From NCBI RefSeq assembly GCF_000772935.1, contig NZ_JPVR01000076.1:124001-188000 (forward strand): a stretch of DNA of 64,000 bases. Direction: 5' to 3'. The DNA is from Lysinibacillus boronitolerans JCM 21713 = 10a = NBRC 103108. GTDB taxonomy: Bacteria; Bacillota; Bacilli; Bacillales_A; Planococcaceae. Numbering within the stretch: the first letter of the stretch is position 1; each line of letters opens with the position of its first letter. A program made the position numbers and the translations under genes. The notes below the pieces were generated by a model. That model saw only the letters and a list, made by a program, of their open reading frames with translations. It searched no databases and had not been told where the DNA came from. This document shows positions 36,456 to 46,359 of the stretch, piece after piece.

Positions 36456-37625
36456 ATGACTTTGTCGAAGTTGTTTCATCCATTAGTTTGGATTATTTTA
36501 GGTGGAACAATCTTTACGCGTATTGCAAGTTTTATGGCAATGCCTTTTTTAGCTATTTATTTACATAATGAAATTCAAGCCTCTCCATTACAAATTGGAT
36601 TGACAATTGGTATCGCGCCACTCATCTCCACAGTAGGTGGATTTTTCGGGGGTTATCTAACCGATCGTTTTGGTAGAAAAAGCGTTATTCTATTAACAAT
36701 TATTGTTTGGAGTCTTGTGTTCTTTGGCTTCGCAACGGTTCATGTTGTTTGGCTATTTATACTATTCAATGCTTTGAATGGACTTTGTCGTTCATTTTTT
36801 GAACCTTCTACACAGGCATTGATGATTGATTTTACACCTGCTGATAAACGAAAAAGACTATTTTCCTTACGTTACACAGCCATCAATATTGCAGCGGTTA
36901 TTGGTCCTATTATTGGCGTGTATATCTCACAGCTATCCAGTCCAAGTATCCCTTTTATGCTGACAGGGCTTATGTATATTATTTACGCTGTTTTTTTATT
37001 TTTTGTGTTAAATCGCTATCAAATGCAGCAACCCAAAGCGGTTACACAAACAAAGATACTCAGTACATTCACAATTCTTTTGACAAATCGTGTGCTGCTT
37101 AGCTTCATATTGGGAGCCATTTTAATCAATATCGGTTACTCGCAATTTGACTCAACGCTACCACAAATTATCGAATTAAAAATTGATGAGGGTGCAAAAC
37201 TTTATTCGTTATTAATCTCTCTCAATGCAGCAGTTGTGTTACTACTACAATTACCAATTAGTATAATATCAGAGCGTTTTTCATCTACAGCAACATTAGT
37301 AGTAGGTGTACTGTTCTTTGCTATTGGACTATTTATGTTTGGATTCTCCACTAATTATACGCTCTATATCATTGGCATGATTATATTTACCATAGGTGAA
37401 ATCTTTGCCTTCCCTACGATGAACGTCATGATTGATGAAATTGCGCCAGATACTCAAAAGGCAACCTATTTAGGCGCTGCGCAATTTAAAAATTTAGGTG
37501 GCTTTATTGGCCCAATAATAGGCGGTTGGCTATTGACTCATTATATGAATGCGATGTTTCCTGTCATCGCTGTACTTGTTTTATGTAGTTGTATCTTTTA
37601 TAGAACCAAAACAGCAGCTCATTAA
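36456..37625 (+). CDS. Major facilitator superfamily transporter (drug:H+ antiporter type)
   Basis: A 389-residue membrane protein with about 12 helices. The MFS motif A is present in the loop between helices 2 and 3 (GGYLTDRFGRKSVILLTI). A second signature LNGLCRSFFEPSTQALMIDF and a central loop after helix 6 follow. Closest in style to DHA1 efflux pumps such as B. subtilis YttB/YqjV-type; the substrate is unknown. The ATG at 36456 has GAGGAGG-like sequence 8 nt upstream; an earlier ATG (36432) lacks one. The gene stands alone between terminators. Confidence 0.88.
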   Translation: MTLSKLFHPLVWIILGGTIFTRIASFMAMPFLAIYLHNEIQASPLQIGLTIGIAPLISTVGGFFGGYLTDRFGRKSVILLTIIVWSLVFFGFATVHVVWLFILFNALNGLCRSFFEPSTQALMIDFTPADKRKRLFSLRYTAINIAAVIGPIIGVYISQLSSPSIPFMLTGLMYIIYAVFLFFVLNRYQMQQPKAVTQTKILSTFTILLTNRVLLSFILGAILINIGYSQFDSTLPQIIELKIDEGAKLYSLLISLNAAVVLLLQLPISIISERFSSTATLVVGVLFFAIGLFMFGFSTNYTLYIIGMIIFTIGEIFAFPTMNVMIDEIAPDTQKATYLGAAQFKNLGGFIGPIIGGWLLTHYMNAMFPVIAVLVLCSCIFYRTKTAAH

Positions 37626-37628
37626 TAA

Positions 37629-37688
37629 ACGCCCCATTTCTATCAAAATAGCTAATGCTGCTATCGATAAAATGGGGCGTTTTTTTTA
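37629..37688. terminator. Bidirectional terminator between MFS gene and diguanylate cyclase gene
   Basis: Strong GC stem (ACGCCCCATT at 37629-37638 with AATGGGGCGT at 37671-37680), extended by inner pairs, flanked by a T run of eight. Confidence 0.9.
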
Positions 37689-39203
37689 ACTATTATAGCC
37701 TTCGTCAGCAGCGACCTCTGCATAACTAGAGTATTGATCCTTACCAGCATTTTTCGATTGATACAGCGCTTTATCGGCCCGTTCAAATAAGCTCATTTCT
37801 GTATCTTCAGCATGGTTATAAATGGCTCCACCCATGCTTACAGATAATACAGACCATTTCTCGCTAGCATGGTCATCATACTTAACGGACCTTATTTGAG
37901 TCAAAATGGCCTCTGCCATGTGCTGCATCTTTTCCTCTGTTGTATCGTATAAAACAATGGCAAATTCATCCCCACCGAAGCGTACGACAAAGCCACTTTG
38001 TTTCACAACACGCTTTAAAATTCTCGCTGTTTCAACGAGGATATGATCTCCTTCTACATGCCCAAATTGATCATTCACTTGTTTAAAGTTATCCAAATCA
38101 ATTAACAATAAACCCGGCACATTTATTTTTCTTTTTCTTAATAAATTATCAATTTTCCTGATATATGTAGCACGATTATAGACCCCAGTTAACGGATCGA
38201 AGGTAGCTAGCTGTATTGTTTTAGATAGAATTTTATTAATGACTAGCAACATAATAAACGATGTTAGTAAGGCGATGAACAGTAAGCTCCAAAATTGTTT
38301 TGAATTTTTTTGGAGTGCTTCCATTTTAGTGATATTGATAAATTTCACATAGACAATTCTTTTGGAAGACTCCCCTCTCACTGTCTCTGCTTCATAGGGC
38401 AGAAAACGATGGGTTTCTATATAACCATTGTCTAAAACCTTTTCATACTCCACTGGCTCCATTGTTTTCTTTGCCAGCTCGAAGTATTTTTGAAATTTCT
38501 TAGATTGCTCCTGTACAGTGATTCTCTTCGATCTCGAATCATTAAAGAAAACGCCTCCTGCATTAATTGCTTGCACATCCACTAAATCAATATATTTACC
38601 AATTAAGTACTGTGCAGTTTTCTCAAAATTAAAGGTTTGGAAGACAGGATCATTTAGTAGGTCTATACCTAACTCAAGCAAATATTTCTTATCATGTGTT
38701 GCCAGATAGCCAAATTTTCTATATTCTCCTGTTGATGTTGAAATATCAATTCCATCTGTAAAAAATTCGCCACTAGCGCGCCGTTCATCCAATAAAGCAG
38801 AAAAACGTTGACAGCAACGCGAGAAATCCAAGCCAATATCTTTGGCAAAAGTCGTGTAAACCACTGTATTAGATTGATCCACTATGTAAATATCCATACC
38901 ATGTTTCTTTTTCATTTGCTGTAAATCCCAAGTAGCTATATTAGGATTTTCATGGTAATAGTTTTTTAACTGTCTAAGCTCCTGTTCCATTTTATCTGAA
39001 ATATTATTATCAAAATAAAAATGGGCATTATCGACAGTTTGCATATCTGTCAAAATATGATTTTCAATTAATATTTTATTCATGCTCACTTGCTTTTCTA
39101 TCTCTGTTACCAATATTTGTCGGTTTACATATGAAATAACAGCAACAAGTATGACTGCAAATGCTATTAAAGATAGTAATAATTTAATACGCAGGTTCTT
39201 CAT
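37686..39203 (-). CDS. Membrane-anchored diguanylate cyclase (GGDEF)
   Basis: A 505-residue sensor enzyme making c-di-GMP. Membrane helix at residues 7-27, an extracytoplasmic sensor of about 275 residues (Cache-like alpha/beta pattern, with Cys-Cys in FSRCCQRFSAL), a second helix around 305-327, then the GGDEF domain (LATFDPLTGVYNRATYI ... LLLIDLDNFKQVNDQFGH). The active-site loop is GGDEF at residues 410-414 and is intact. The product-inhibition I-site (RxxD, expected at 401-404) reads KQSG, so feedback inhibition by that route is probably lost. The signal is unknown. No EAL domain. Confidence 0.92.
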   Translation of the reverse strand: MKNLRIKLLLSLIAFAVILVAVISYVNRQILVTEIEKQVSMNKILIENHILTDMQTVDNAHFYFDNNISDKMEQELRQLKNYYHENPNIATWDLQQMKKKHGMDIYIVDQSNTVVYTTFAKDIGLDFSRCCQRFSALLDERRASGEFFTDGIDISTSTGEYRKFGYLATHDKKYLLELGIDLLNDPVFQTFNFEKTAQYLIGKYIDLVDVQAINAGGVFFNDSRSKRITVQEQSKKFQKYFELAKKTMEPVEYEKVLDNGYIETHRFLPYEAETVRGESSKRIVYVKFINITKMEALQKNSKQFWSLLFIALLTSFIMLLVINKILSKTIQLATFDPLTGVYNRATYIRKIDNLLRKRKINVPGLLLIDLDNFKQVNDQFGHVEGDHILVETARILKRVVKQSGFVVRFGGDEFAIVLYDTTEEKMQHMAEAILTQIRSVKYDDHASEKWSVLSVSMGGAIYNHAEDTEMSLFERADKALYQSKNAGKDQYSSYAEVAADEGYNS

Positions 39204-39324
39204 TTAATTGTCCTCTACTTATTTTATACCATCGTCTTTTCGGAAACATTTCAAATATGATACATTCTATGACTATATCACAATAACTCATTTCATATTA
39301 TACAGTTACAGTTATATTACTGTA

Positions 39325-39360
39325 TATAAAAATCCCCGATGCTATGTGAGGCATCGAGGA
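39325..39360 (-). terminator. Terminator after the pseudouridine synthase gene
   Basis: Arms TCCTCGATGC and GCATCGGGGA on the minus strand (39333-39360, one wobble), then TTTTTATAT. Confidence 0.8.
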
Positions 39361-39369
39361 ATAATATGT

Positions 39370-40083
39370 TTAATGATTGTTTTGTAAACCGTTTAGCTCT
39401 TCAGTAGTAAGCTCACGATATTCACCTAACGCTAGATTTTCATCTAATGTCAGGCTTCCCATAGAAATACGCTTTAAATATGTTACACGCTTTCCTACCG
39501 CCTCAAACATTCGCTTTACCTGATGAAACTTGCCTTCTTGAATCGTTAGCTCTATTTCAGATAGCTGTGCAGACTTTAAAATCACAAGCTTTCCAGGCTT
39601 TGTAACATAGCCATCATCTAGTTCAACACCATTTGCAAATTTCTCGGCATCTTCTTCTGTCACAACGCCTTCAATCTGTGCAAAATAAACTTTTGGCACA
39701 TGTTTTTTAGGAGATAATAAATTGTGAGCCAACACACCGTCATTAGTTAATAAAAGCAAGCCCTCTGTGTCTTTATCTAGTCGACCAACAGGAAACGGCT
39801 GAAAATGCTGATGTAATGGCTCTAATAAATCAATAACTGTTTCATCTCTTAAATCTTCAGTGGCAGAAATAACACCAGGCGGTTTATTCATCATAAAATA
39901 AACAAACTCTGTATAAACAACGCGCTCTCCAAACACTGATACAATTTGCTGTTCTGGGTCTACGTGTAAAGCTGCATCCTTGACGTAAGCACCGTCTACT
40001 GAGACAGCTTTTTGTTTTAGTAGCTGCTTCACTTCCTTGCGAGAGCCATACCCCATATTTGCTAGTAATTTATCTAAACGCAT
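39370..40083 (-). CDS. Pseudouridine synthase, RsuA/RluB/RluE/RluF family
   Basis: A 237-residue protein. The N-terminal S4 RNA-binding domain (MRLDKLLANMGYGSRKEVKQLLKQ, in part) is followed by the catalytic domain with the family motif PVGRLDKDTEGLLLLTNDG carrying the catalytic Asp, and a C-terminal VKRMFEAVGKRVTYLKRISMG (in part). Likely acts on 16S rRNA (RsuA-like; B. subtilis YtzG is the probable counterpart), though the exact uridine cannot be read from the sequence. It starts 10 nt after murJ stops and is cotranscribed. Confidence 0.9.
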   Translation of the reverse strand: MRLDKLLANMGYGSRKEVKQLLKQKAVSVDGAYVKDAALHVDPEQQIVSVFGERVVYTEFVYFMMNKPPGVISATEDLRDETVIDLLEPLHQHFQPFPVGRLDKDTEGLLLLTNDGVLAHNLLSPKKHVPKVYFAQIEGVVTEEDAEKFANGVELDDGYVTKPGKLVILKSAQLSEIELTIQEGKFHQVKRMFEAVGKRVTYLKRISMGSLTLDENLALGEYRELTTEELNGLQNNH

Positions 40084-40093
40084 CGTTCCACTC

Positions 40094-41716
40094 CTATTTC
40101 AATCCCAGTTTACTCATAATACGGGTTAATCGTTCACCTAATAGCTTTTGGGCTAAGCCTAGGCGTAATGATAAAAAGCCATAGACAGCCGCACCCACAC
40201 CCGCACAAATAATTGAGAATAGTAATGCTGAGAATTTACTATCAACTGGACCCATTAGTAATTCTAATAATTTATGCACAATCAGCACGCTAATGGCCAT
40301 CGCCATTGTCAATAAAGCAATTAGCATGACACGACGCACAACCATTTCTGATCGATAATTTAACGTTTTTCGTAACACAAGCATATTAATGATAATTGAA
40401 ACACTATAGCCAATAGCTGTAGCAACTATAGCACCATCTGCCTCTAACCAGCGAATTAAAGGAATATTTAATGCTAGCTTCACGAAAATCCCAGATAATA
40501 AACTGAAGACAATCCACTTTTGAAAATCAATTCCTTGAAGTAAGGCTGCTGTGACCTGGAATAACGCAAATAAAATCGCAACAGGTGCATAATGCGCTAA
40601 AATGGTTGCTCCCATTTCACTTTCCGAATAAAGCATAAAATAAATTTCATTGGCTAACAGAGAAATACCAACAACAGCTGGCAATGTAATAAAGATTAAA
40701 ATTTGATAGGTCTTATCCATTGCATGGCGGAGCGCTAAATACTCTCCCTGTGTAAAATACTTTGTAATCGTTGGTACAAGCGCCATCGAAAATCCAGTCG
40801 CTAGCATAACAGGGATGATAACCACTTTATGTGTCATAAAGTTAATCATCGATAAATAAGTATCTGTTACTTCTGCTAAACCAATAGACGTCATTGCTCC
40901 ATTAAACGTAAGCATGTCGACTAATTGGAATAACGGATTTGCCACCCCTACAAACACCATTGGAATGGAATAGGTAATTACTTCTTTATAAATATTGGAC
41001 ATTGGTAGCTGTGTGGAAGTCACACTTTGACTACGTAATAAGTTAAATTCAGACTGATATTTTTTCCAGTAATAATAAAGAACACCTAATCCACCGATTG
41101 CCCCGATAAATGCAGCAAACACAGCAAAGGAGATGGCTGTCTCTGGTTTCCCTTTAAACACAATAACCACTAAGAACGATCCGCCAAGTAACACAACAAT
41201 TCGCACAATTTGTTCCACCAATTGTGAAACGGCGGTAGGTTCCATTTTGTCGTAGCCTTGGAAGAAGCCACGCCATAGACTCATAAATGGTACTACGATT
41301 AGTGCAAAACTAACCCATCGTATTACGGAAGCAATCTGTTCAACAGTAAAGACCTGTTCCTCACTCTTAATAACAAGCCCTGCTATTGGCGTTGCAAGTA
41401 GAAAGAGGGCAATAAATGTTGCGAAACCTGTCACCATCATAATTAGAATGCCGGATTTCATCAGCTTGCGACCTGATTGATAATCCCCCATGGCATTATA
41501 TTTGGAAACAAATTTAGAGACGGCTATTGGCGCACCTGAAATGGCAATTGCCAACATAATTGAATAGGGAATATATGCATATTGGTAAAGCGCAATGTTT
41601 TTCTCGCCAACAATTGCATAAAACGGAAAAATATAAATTAATCCGAGTACCTTCGATAAAAACATCCCCATTGTTAATATCGCAGTACCTTTCATTAAAT
41701 TGGACATCATACCCAT
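40094..41716 (-). CDS. murJ: Lipid II flippase MurJ (YtgP type, MOP superfamily)
   Basis: Polytopic membrane protein (540 residues, about 14 helices) of the MurJ/SpoVB/Wzx superfamily. The N-terminus (GTAILTMGMFLSKVLGLIYIFPFYAIVG, in part) and length match B. subtilis YtgP/MurJ, which flips lipid II across the membrane; SpoVB-type paralogues are the alternative. The start is uncertain: ATGs at 41716, 41710 and 41707 lie within four codons and only a weak GGATGG sits near them. First gene of the pair with the pseudouridine synthase. Confidence 0.85.
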   Translation of the reverse strand: MGMMSNLMKGTAILTMGMFLSKVLGLIYIFPFYAIVGEKNIALYQYAYIPYSIMLAIAISGAPIAVSKFVSKYNAMGDYQSGRKLMKSGILIMMVTGFATFIALFLLATPIAGLVIKSEEQVFTVEQIASVIRWVSFALIVVPFMSLWRGFFQGYDKMEPTAVSQLVEQIVRIVVLLGGSFLVVIVFKGKPETAISFAVFAAFIGAIGGLGVLYYYWKKYQSEFNLLRSQSVTSTQLPMSNIYKEVITYSIPMVFVGVANPLFQLVDMLTFNGAMTSIGLAEVTDTYLSMINFMTHKVVIIPVMLATGFSMALVPTITKYFTQGEYLALRHAMDKTYQILIFITLPAVVGISLLANEIYFMLYSESEMGATILAHYAPVAILFALFQVTAALLQGIDFQKWIVFSLLSGIFVKLALNIPLIRWLEADGAIVATAIGYSVSIIINMLVLRKTLNYRSEMVVRRVMLIALLTMAMAISVLIVHKLLELLMGPVDSKFSALLFSIICAGVGAAVYGFLSLRLGLAQKLLGERLTRIMSKLGLK

Positions 41717-41919
41717 CCATTCATTGTAAAATCAATATTATTATCGTAACACTTCAAAGAATACTTATAAAACTTTTTCTTTTGAAACAACACCTATGCA
41801 AGCGCTGTCACTCTAAGAGCAATAAAAGTAAACCAACTGTAATCTTAACATATTTATAGGAAATGAGACGCATAAATACATCAAAAAGTTCATTCCAAAG
41901 AAAATCTGATGAAAAAAGG

Positions 41920-41961
41920 CCTTAAAATAATCGGTGAGGAATTGAACATCCCCACCGATTA
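41920..41961 (-). terminator. Terminator after the asparagine synthetase gene
   Basis: A 13-bp stem with one mismatch (41928-41940 with 41949-41961), then TTTTAAGG on the minus strand. Confidence 0.8.
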
Positions 41962-41971
41962 AGGTATTTCT

Positions 41972-43822
41972 TTATACCATGTCCACAAAGAACTTTTTAT
42001 ACCATACTAGGAATACATAAGCCGTCCAAATATAGCGACCACGATTTGCTTTCCCTTCGTAATGCTCATCTAGATAGCCAACTAATTGTTTGGTATCAAA
42101 AAATTCATTTGCAAAGTCAGTTGTAAACATTTCTTTTACCATGTTGTAATACTTTTCTTCACGTAACCAGTGACGGATTGGCACTGGGAATCCAAGTTTT
42201 GGACGCTTTGCCCATTCTTCTGGCAATTCCTGATGTGCGGCTTGACGTAGAACATACTTTGTATCGATATCATTCACACGGTATCTTGATGGAATATTTT
42301 TAGCTAACTCCATTACTTCTTTATCTAAAAATGGTACACGTAATTCAATTGAGTGCGCCATACTCATTTTATCTGCCTTTAATAAAATATCACCAGGCAT
42401 CCAAAGATTTAGATCTAGATACTGCATTTTTGTCACATCATCATCGCCAGGTACTTCATCATAAATACGTTTTGTAATCGATTTTACAGATGGGGCATTT
42501 TTATAAGCTGGCTTTAAAACATTAATAGCATCCACTTCATCCCAAACTACCGCTTCCCCAATAAACCGTTCTTCTACTGTTTGAGCACCTTTAATAAGGA
42601 AATTAGTGTATTGATTTTTCGGTAGGGCTTCTGCCATTCCACGTAATGTTTTTCGAAGACCTAATGGTAATTTTTCGTATTTTTGCATTCTTCCTGAGTT
42701 TTGATACCAAGCATACCCACCAAAAATTTCATCGGCACCTTCACCTGATAGGACAACCGTTACATCTTTTGAAGCAAGCTCTGATAGGAAGTAAAGTGGC
42801 ACTGAAGATGGATTGGATTGCGGCTCATCCATATGCCATTGAATTTTAGGAAGAGCTTCGAAACACTCATCTGCGGTAATGTATCTACGTTCATTTTGAA
42901 TATTCAACGTATCTGATAAATCTTTTGCAAGATTTGTCTCATTGAACATATCTTCATAGTCCGCAAACCCGACTGAGAAGGATTTATCTGGGCGTAATAA
43001 AGACGTAATATAACTAGAGTCAATACCACCTGATAGGAATGAACCAACCTTTACATCACTAATTTTATGAGCCTCTACAGACTCTTTCACAGTGGAACGA
43101 ATATCTTCAATATATTTTTCGATCGGTGCTTCTTTTGCATGGAATTTTTTATCCCAATATTGCACGATTTGCTTTTGTCCATTTTGAATCAGCATATAGT
43201 GTGCTGGTGGTAATTTAAAGACACCTTTAAAGAATGTTTCATCCATAGATGAATACTGGAATGTTAAATAGGGGCGAAGTGCCTGTTTATTTAACTCTTT
43301 AATAAATGATGGGTGTGGTAAAAACGATTTAATTTCAGAGCCAAAAATAAACGTACCGTCTGTTGTATGCTCAGAGTAGTACAATGGTTTGATTCCAAAG
43401 CCATCGCGCGCAATGAATTGTAAATCATTCTTTTTATCCCAAATACAGAAGGCAAACATCCCACGCAGTTTCTTCACAAAATCTACGCCATATTCTACAT
43501 AGCCATAAATAATGACTTCACTATCTGACTGCGTTTTAAACGTATGACCTTTTTCAATAAGATCTGCACGTAGCTCTTGGAAGTTAAAAATTTCCCCATT
43601 AAATACAAGCACAATATTTCCATCTGCACTATATAATGGTTGATTTGCTACGTCTGATAAGTCAATAATACTTAATCGACGGAAACCTAACGTCACTTTA
43701 TCGTCACTATGAATACCACCGCTATCTGGTCCACGGTGAATAATTGTATTCATCATATTTTCTATCGTCTGATGATGATCAATCACATTTGTTCCATTAA
43801 TATAACCTATAAATCCGCACAT
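41972..43822 (-). CDS. asnB: Asparagine synthetase (glutamine-hydrolysing)
   Basis: Makes Asn from Asp with glutamine as nitrogen donor. The Ntn glutaminase domain starts MCGFIGYI, so Cys2 is exposed as nucleophile; this fixes the start at the ATG at 43822 (616 residues), which also has GAGGTG 8 nt upstream. The synthetase domain has the PP-loop SFLSGGIDSSYITSLL and VVLSGEGADEIFGGYAWY. Length fits the AsnO/AsnB group. In Bacillus one paralogue amidates the wall precursor instead of free Asp; with a Lys-type wall, amidation of the D-Asp bridge is conceivable but unsupported by this sequence alone. Confidence 0.93.
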   Translation of the reverse strand: MCGFIGYINGTNVIDHHQTIENMMNTIIHRGPDSGGIHSDDKVTLGFRRLSIIDLSDVANQPLYSADGNIVLVFNGEIFNFQELRADLIEKGHTFKTQSDSEVIIYGYVEYGVDFVKKLRGMFAFCIWDKKNDLQFIARDGFGIKPLYYSEHTTDGTFIFGSEIKSFLPHPSFIKELNKQALRPYLTFQYSSMDETFFKGVFKLPPAHYMLIQNGQKQIVQYWDKKFHAKEAPIEKYIEDIRSTVKESVEAHKISDVKVGSFLSGGIDSSYITSLLRPDKSFSVGFADYEDMFNETNLAKDLSDTLNIQNERRYITADECFEALPKIQWHMDEPQSNPSSVPLYFLSELASKDVTVVLSGEGADEIFGGYAWYQNSGRMQKYEKLPLGLRKTLRGMAEALPKNQYTNFLIKGAQTVEERFIGEAVVWDEVDAINVLKPAYKNAPSVKSITKRIYDEVPGDDDVTKMQYLDLNLWMPGDILLKADKMSMAHSIELRVPFLDKEVMELAKNIPSRYRVNDIDTKYVLRQAAHQELPEEWAKRPKLGFPVPIRHWLREEKYYNMVKEMFTTDFANEFFDTKQLVGYLDEHYEGKANRGRYIWTAYVFLVWYKKFFVDMV

Positions 43823-44109
43823 TCTATTTTTCACCTCATAATTTAGTGCATAACCTTTACCATAATAGCACGAAAAGACATACATTTCATGCTGACAATG
43901 CTAATAAAGGAAAACTTTCATTCATCCATTTGTATAACAAAGAATATTGTGTTTCATTCTACTGTATAAGCTCTTCATCTCAAAAGATGAGATAAAGAAT
44001 TATAAAACACTTTTCTATTATTTTCAATGTCAAAGAAAGTCCCTCTCTATATAGACTTCATGTATAATAGGAAGGATTCCTAATTTGAACAGAAAGTGAG
44101 TTTCTAACT

Positions 44110-45360
44110 ATGTATGATGTAATCGTGATCGGTGGTGGCCCATCTGGTTTAATGGCGGCGATTGCTGCTGGAGAGCGTAAAAAGAAAGTGTTATTGTTAG
44201 AAAAAGGCACAAAACTAGGCAAGAAATTGGCCATTTCTGGCGGAGGACGCTGTAATGTTACAAATCGTTTGCCTGTTGAAGAAATCGTGAAGCATATACC
44301 TGGTAATGGTCGTTTTCTCTATAGTCCTTTTACCGTTTATAATAATGAAGATATAATTGCATTTTTTGAAGGGCTTGGTGTCGCCCTAAAGGAAGAGGAC
44401 CACGGTAGAATGTTCCCTGTATCCAATCGCGCACAAGATGTCGTGGATGCGCTGATTAGACAGCTACAACGTCTTCATATTGAAGTTCGTTTACACACAG
44501 CTGTCAGTAAGCTTCTAATGGATGAAGATAAAATTTTGGGTGTACGTCTTGCTGACGGCACCGAAGTCCGTAGTCAAGCAGTCGTTGTAGCCGTTGGTGG
44601 CAAGGCGGTTCCACAAACAGGCTCAACAGGTGATGGCTATCCTTGGGCTGAACGTGCCGGTCATACAATCACAACCTTATTCCCAACAGAAGTCCCTGTT
44701 ATTTCAAAAGAAGATTTTATTCAAGCGCGTGAGCTACAAGGACTAGCACTGCGTGATGTTGCTGTCTCCGTGCTAAATAAAAAAGGCAAGACACTCGTCA
44801 CCCATCAAATGGACATGCTCTTTACCCATTTTGGTTTAAGTGGTCCTGCTATTTTGCGTTGTAGTCAATTCGTTGTGAAAGAATTAATGAAAACAGGCTA
44901 TGAACCCGTGACAATGCGTATTCAAACACTGGTACATGATAATGAAGAAACATGTCTACAATATTTAAATAAATTAATAAAAGAAGATCCGAAAAAAGCT
45001 GTGAAAAATGTTTGGAAAGGCATAGCACCTGAACGATGGCTCTTGTTCTTATGTGAACGAGCACATATTGATGTTCAATTGACAGGCGCTGAATTATCCC
45101 AAGAGAAAATTCGTCAGCTAGCACGTTTACTAGTAAACTTCACGTTAACAGTGATTGGCACACAGTCACTTGATAAGGCATTTGTAACAGGTGGCGGTGT
45201 CTCTGTAAAAGAAATCGAGCCAAAAACAATGGCCTCAAAGAAAAAAGAGGGATTGTTCTTTTGTGGAGAAATTCTTGATATTCATGGCTATACAGGCGGC
45301 TATAACATCACTTCAGCCCTCGTAACAGGACGTATTGCAGGAATGCATGCGGCATTATAA
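44110..45360 (+). CDS. ytfP: FAD-dependent oxidoreductase, HI0933/YtfP family
   Basis: A 416-residue flavoprotein. [19 protein letters not shown] binds the ADP part of FAD, and the family-specific [16 protein letters not shown] follows. [19 protein letters not shown] and a C-terminal [17 protein letters not shown] close the FAD domain. The family's physiological substrate is not known. Divergent from asnB with a 287-bp gap; a good ribosome binding site (GAAAGTGAG) precedes the ATG. Confidence 0.92.
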   Translation: MYDVIVIGGGPSGLMAAIAAGERKKKVLLLEKGTKLGKKLAISGGGRCNVTNRLPVEEIVKHIPGNGRFLYSPFTVYNNEDIIAFFEGLGVALKEEDHGRMFPVSNRAQDVVDALIRQLQRLHIEVRLHTAVSKLLMDEDKILGVRLADGTEVRSQAVVVAVGGKAVPQTGSTGDGYPWAERAGHTITTLFPTEVPVISKEDFIQARELQGLALRDVAVSVLNKKGKTLVTHQMDMLFTHFGLSGPAILRCSQFVVKELMKTGYEPVTMRIQTLVHDNEETCLQYLNKLIKEDPKKAVKNVWKGIAPERWLLFLCERAHIDVQLTGAELSQEKIRQLARLLVNFTLTVIGTQSLDKAFVTGGGVSVKEIEPKTMASKKKEGLFFCGEILDIHGYTGGYNITSALVTGRIAGMHAAL

Positions 45361-45367
45361 TAGAAGA

Positions 45368-45402
45368 AAAAGCGTGTCCGTGGAAAACGGACGCGCTTTT
45401 TT
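45368..45402. terminator. Bidirectional terminator between ytfP and the AIM24 gene
   Basis: Arms AAAGCGTGTCCGT and ACGGACGCGCTTT (one wobble) with a 5-nt loop and flanking A/T runs. Confidence 0.85.
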
Positions 45403-46093
45403 AGCTTTCACTAGCCATATACACTTCTTCAAATGGCTGGATAATAACAAAGCCCTCACCAGAAAACGCCATCTGGATGGATTCTCCACTGCCTCGGCCG
45501 ATAAATGTACGGAAGCTAATATCTGTTTTAAATTCAGGTGATAGGTTGCCTGACCATGCGACAGTAGCATGTGGATCAGTATATACGGTTTCACCTGGTT
45601 TCACTAATAATGTCAGTGGTTCAAAATGAGTTGTAATCGCAACCTTCCCTGTTCCTTGAAGTGTTACATTAAATAAACCACCTGACATGATGCCAGCCAT
45701 TTTACGCATCAAACGTATATCCCATTCGATACTAGGCTCAAAGGCAAGTAAATCATTGCCGTTGACACAAATACTGTCGTTTTTCAAATCAAAAACAGTT
45801 ACTTTCTTTCCTTGGTCCGCTAAATAGAGTCGGCCCTTTCCGCTAGCTTTCATCAATTGCGTACCTTCACCCGTTAAAGCCTTTTTAAACATTTTACCAA
45901 GACCATGCTCCAAGACGCGCTCACGTTCAAATTTAATATCACCTGTATAGGAAATCATAGCGCCCATTTTTGACCACACTTCACCGTTGAGATTAACCTC
46001 TAATACACGTTCAGTTTCCAATTCAAAATAATCATTGTCATTATCGTCCTGCTGTGTTTTATGAACAAATTCATCTAAAGAAAATTTCCCCAT
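45401..46093 (-). CDS. AIM24 family protein (DUF124)
   Basis: A 230-residue all-beta protein of the AIM24/DUF124 family: repeated Gly-turn-strand pattern with VWSKMGAMISYTGDIKFER, GEGTQLMKASGKGRLYLAD, GGLFNVTLQGTGKVAITTH and GRGSGESIQMAFSGEGFVIIQP (the last in part). Function in bacteria is not established. The start is the ATG at 46093 because GGGAGGG lies 7 nt upstream; the frame runs further up (to 46147) without a site. An 18-bp palindrome at 46276-46293 lies 183 nt upstream. Confidence 0.85.
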   Translation of the reverse strand: MGKFSLDEFVHKTQQDDNDNDYFELETERVLEVNLNGEVWSKMGAMISYTGDIKFERERVLEHGLGKMFKKALTGEGTQLMKASGKGRLYLADQGKKVTVFDLKNDSICVNGNDLLAFEPSIEWDIRLMRKMAGIMSGGLFNVTLQGTGKVAITTHFEPLTLLVKPGETVYTDPHATVAWSGNLSPEFKTDISFRTFIGRGSGESIQMAFSGEGFVIIQPFEEVYMASES

Positions 46094-46275
46094 GATTGAT
46101 CCCTCCCTAATTACTTTATATACGTTGATCTTTGAGAAAAGATTCAATTTTTAACGGATTGTCCCTCATTGTGCATTTCGTTACAAAATTTCTCTTTTAA
46201 TAACGAAATCACTTTATTTCCAGTAATGTTATTGACATCAGACATGTGCTGTTATACATTAAACAAAGAAATAAC

Positions 46276-46293
46276 GATTGTTATATAACAATC
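46276..46293. promoter_or_regulatory. 18-bp perfect palindrome upstream of the AIM24 gene
   Basis: GATTGTTATATAACAATC reads the same on both strands. It lies just past the OFA-gene terminator and may be an operator for the AIM24 gene. Its 13-nt core TTGTTATATAACA also occurs at 10035-10047. Confidence 0.45.
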
Positions 46294-46299
46294 ACTTCA

Positions 46300-46346
46300 A
46301 AAAAATAACTATATAAGTGCCATTCACGAAATGACACCTATATAGT
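46300..46346 (-). terminator. Terminator after the OFA transporter gene
   Basis: Long imperfect stem (46308-46324 with 46329-46346) followed by TATTTTTTT on the minus strand. Confidence 0.75.
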
Positions 46347-46359
46347 AAGAAAGTTCATA

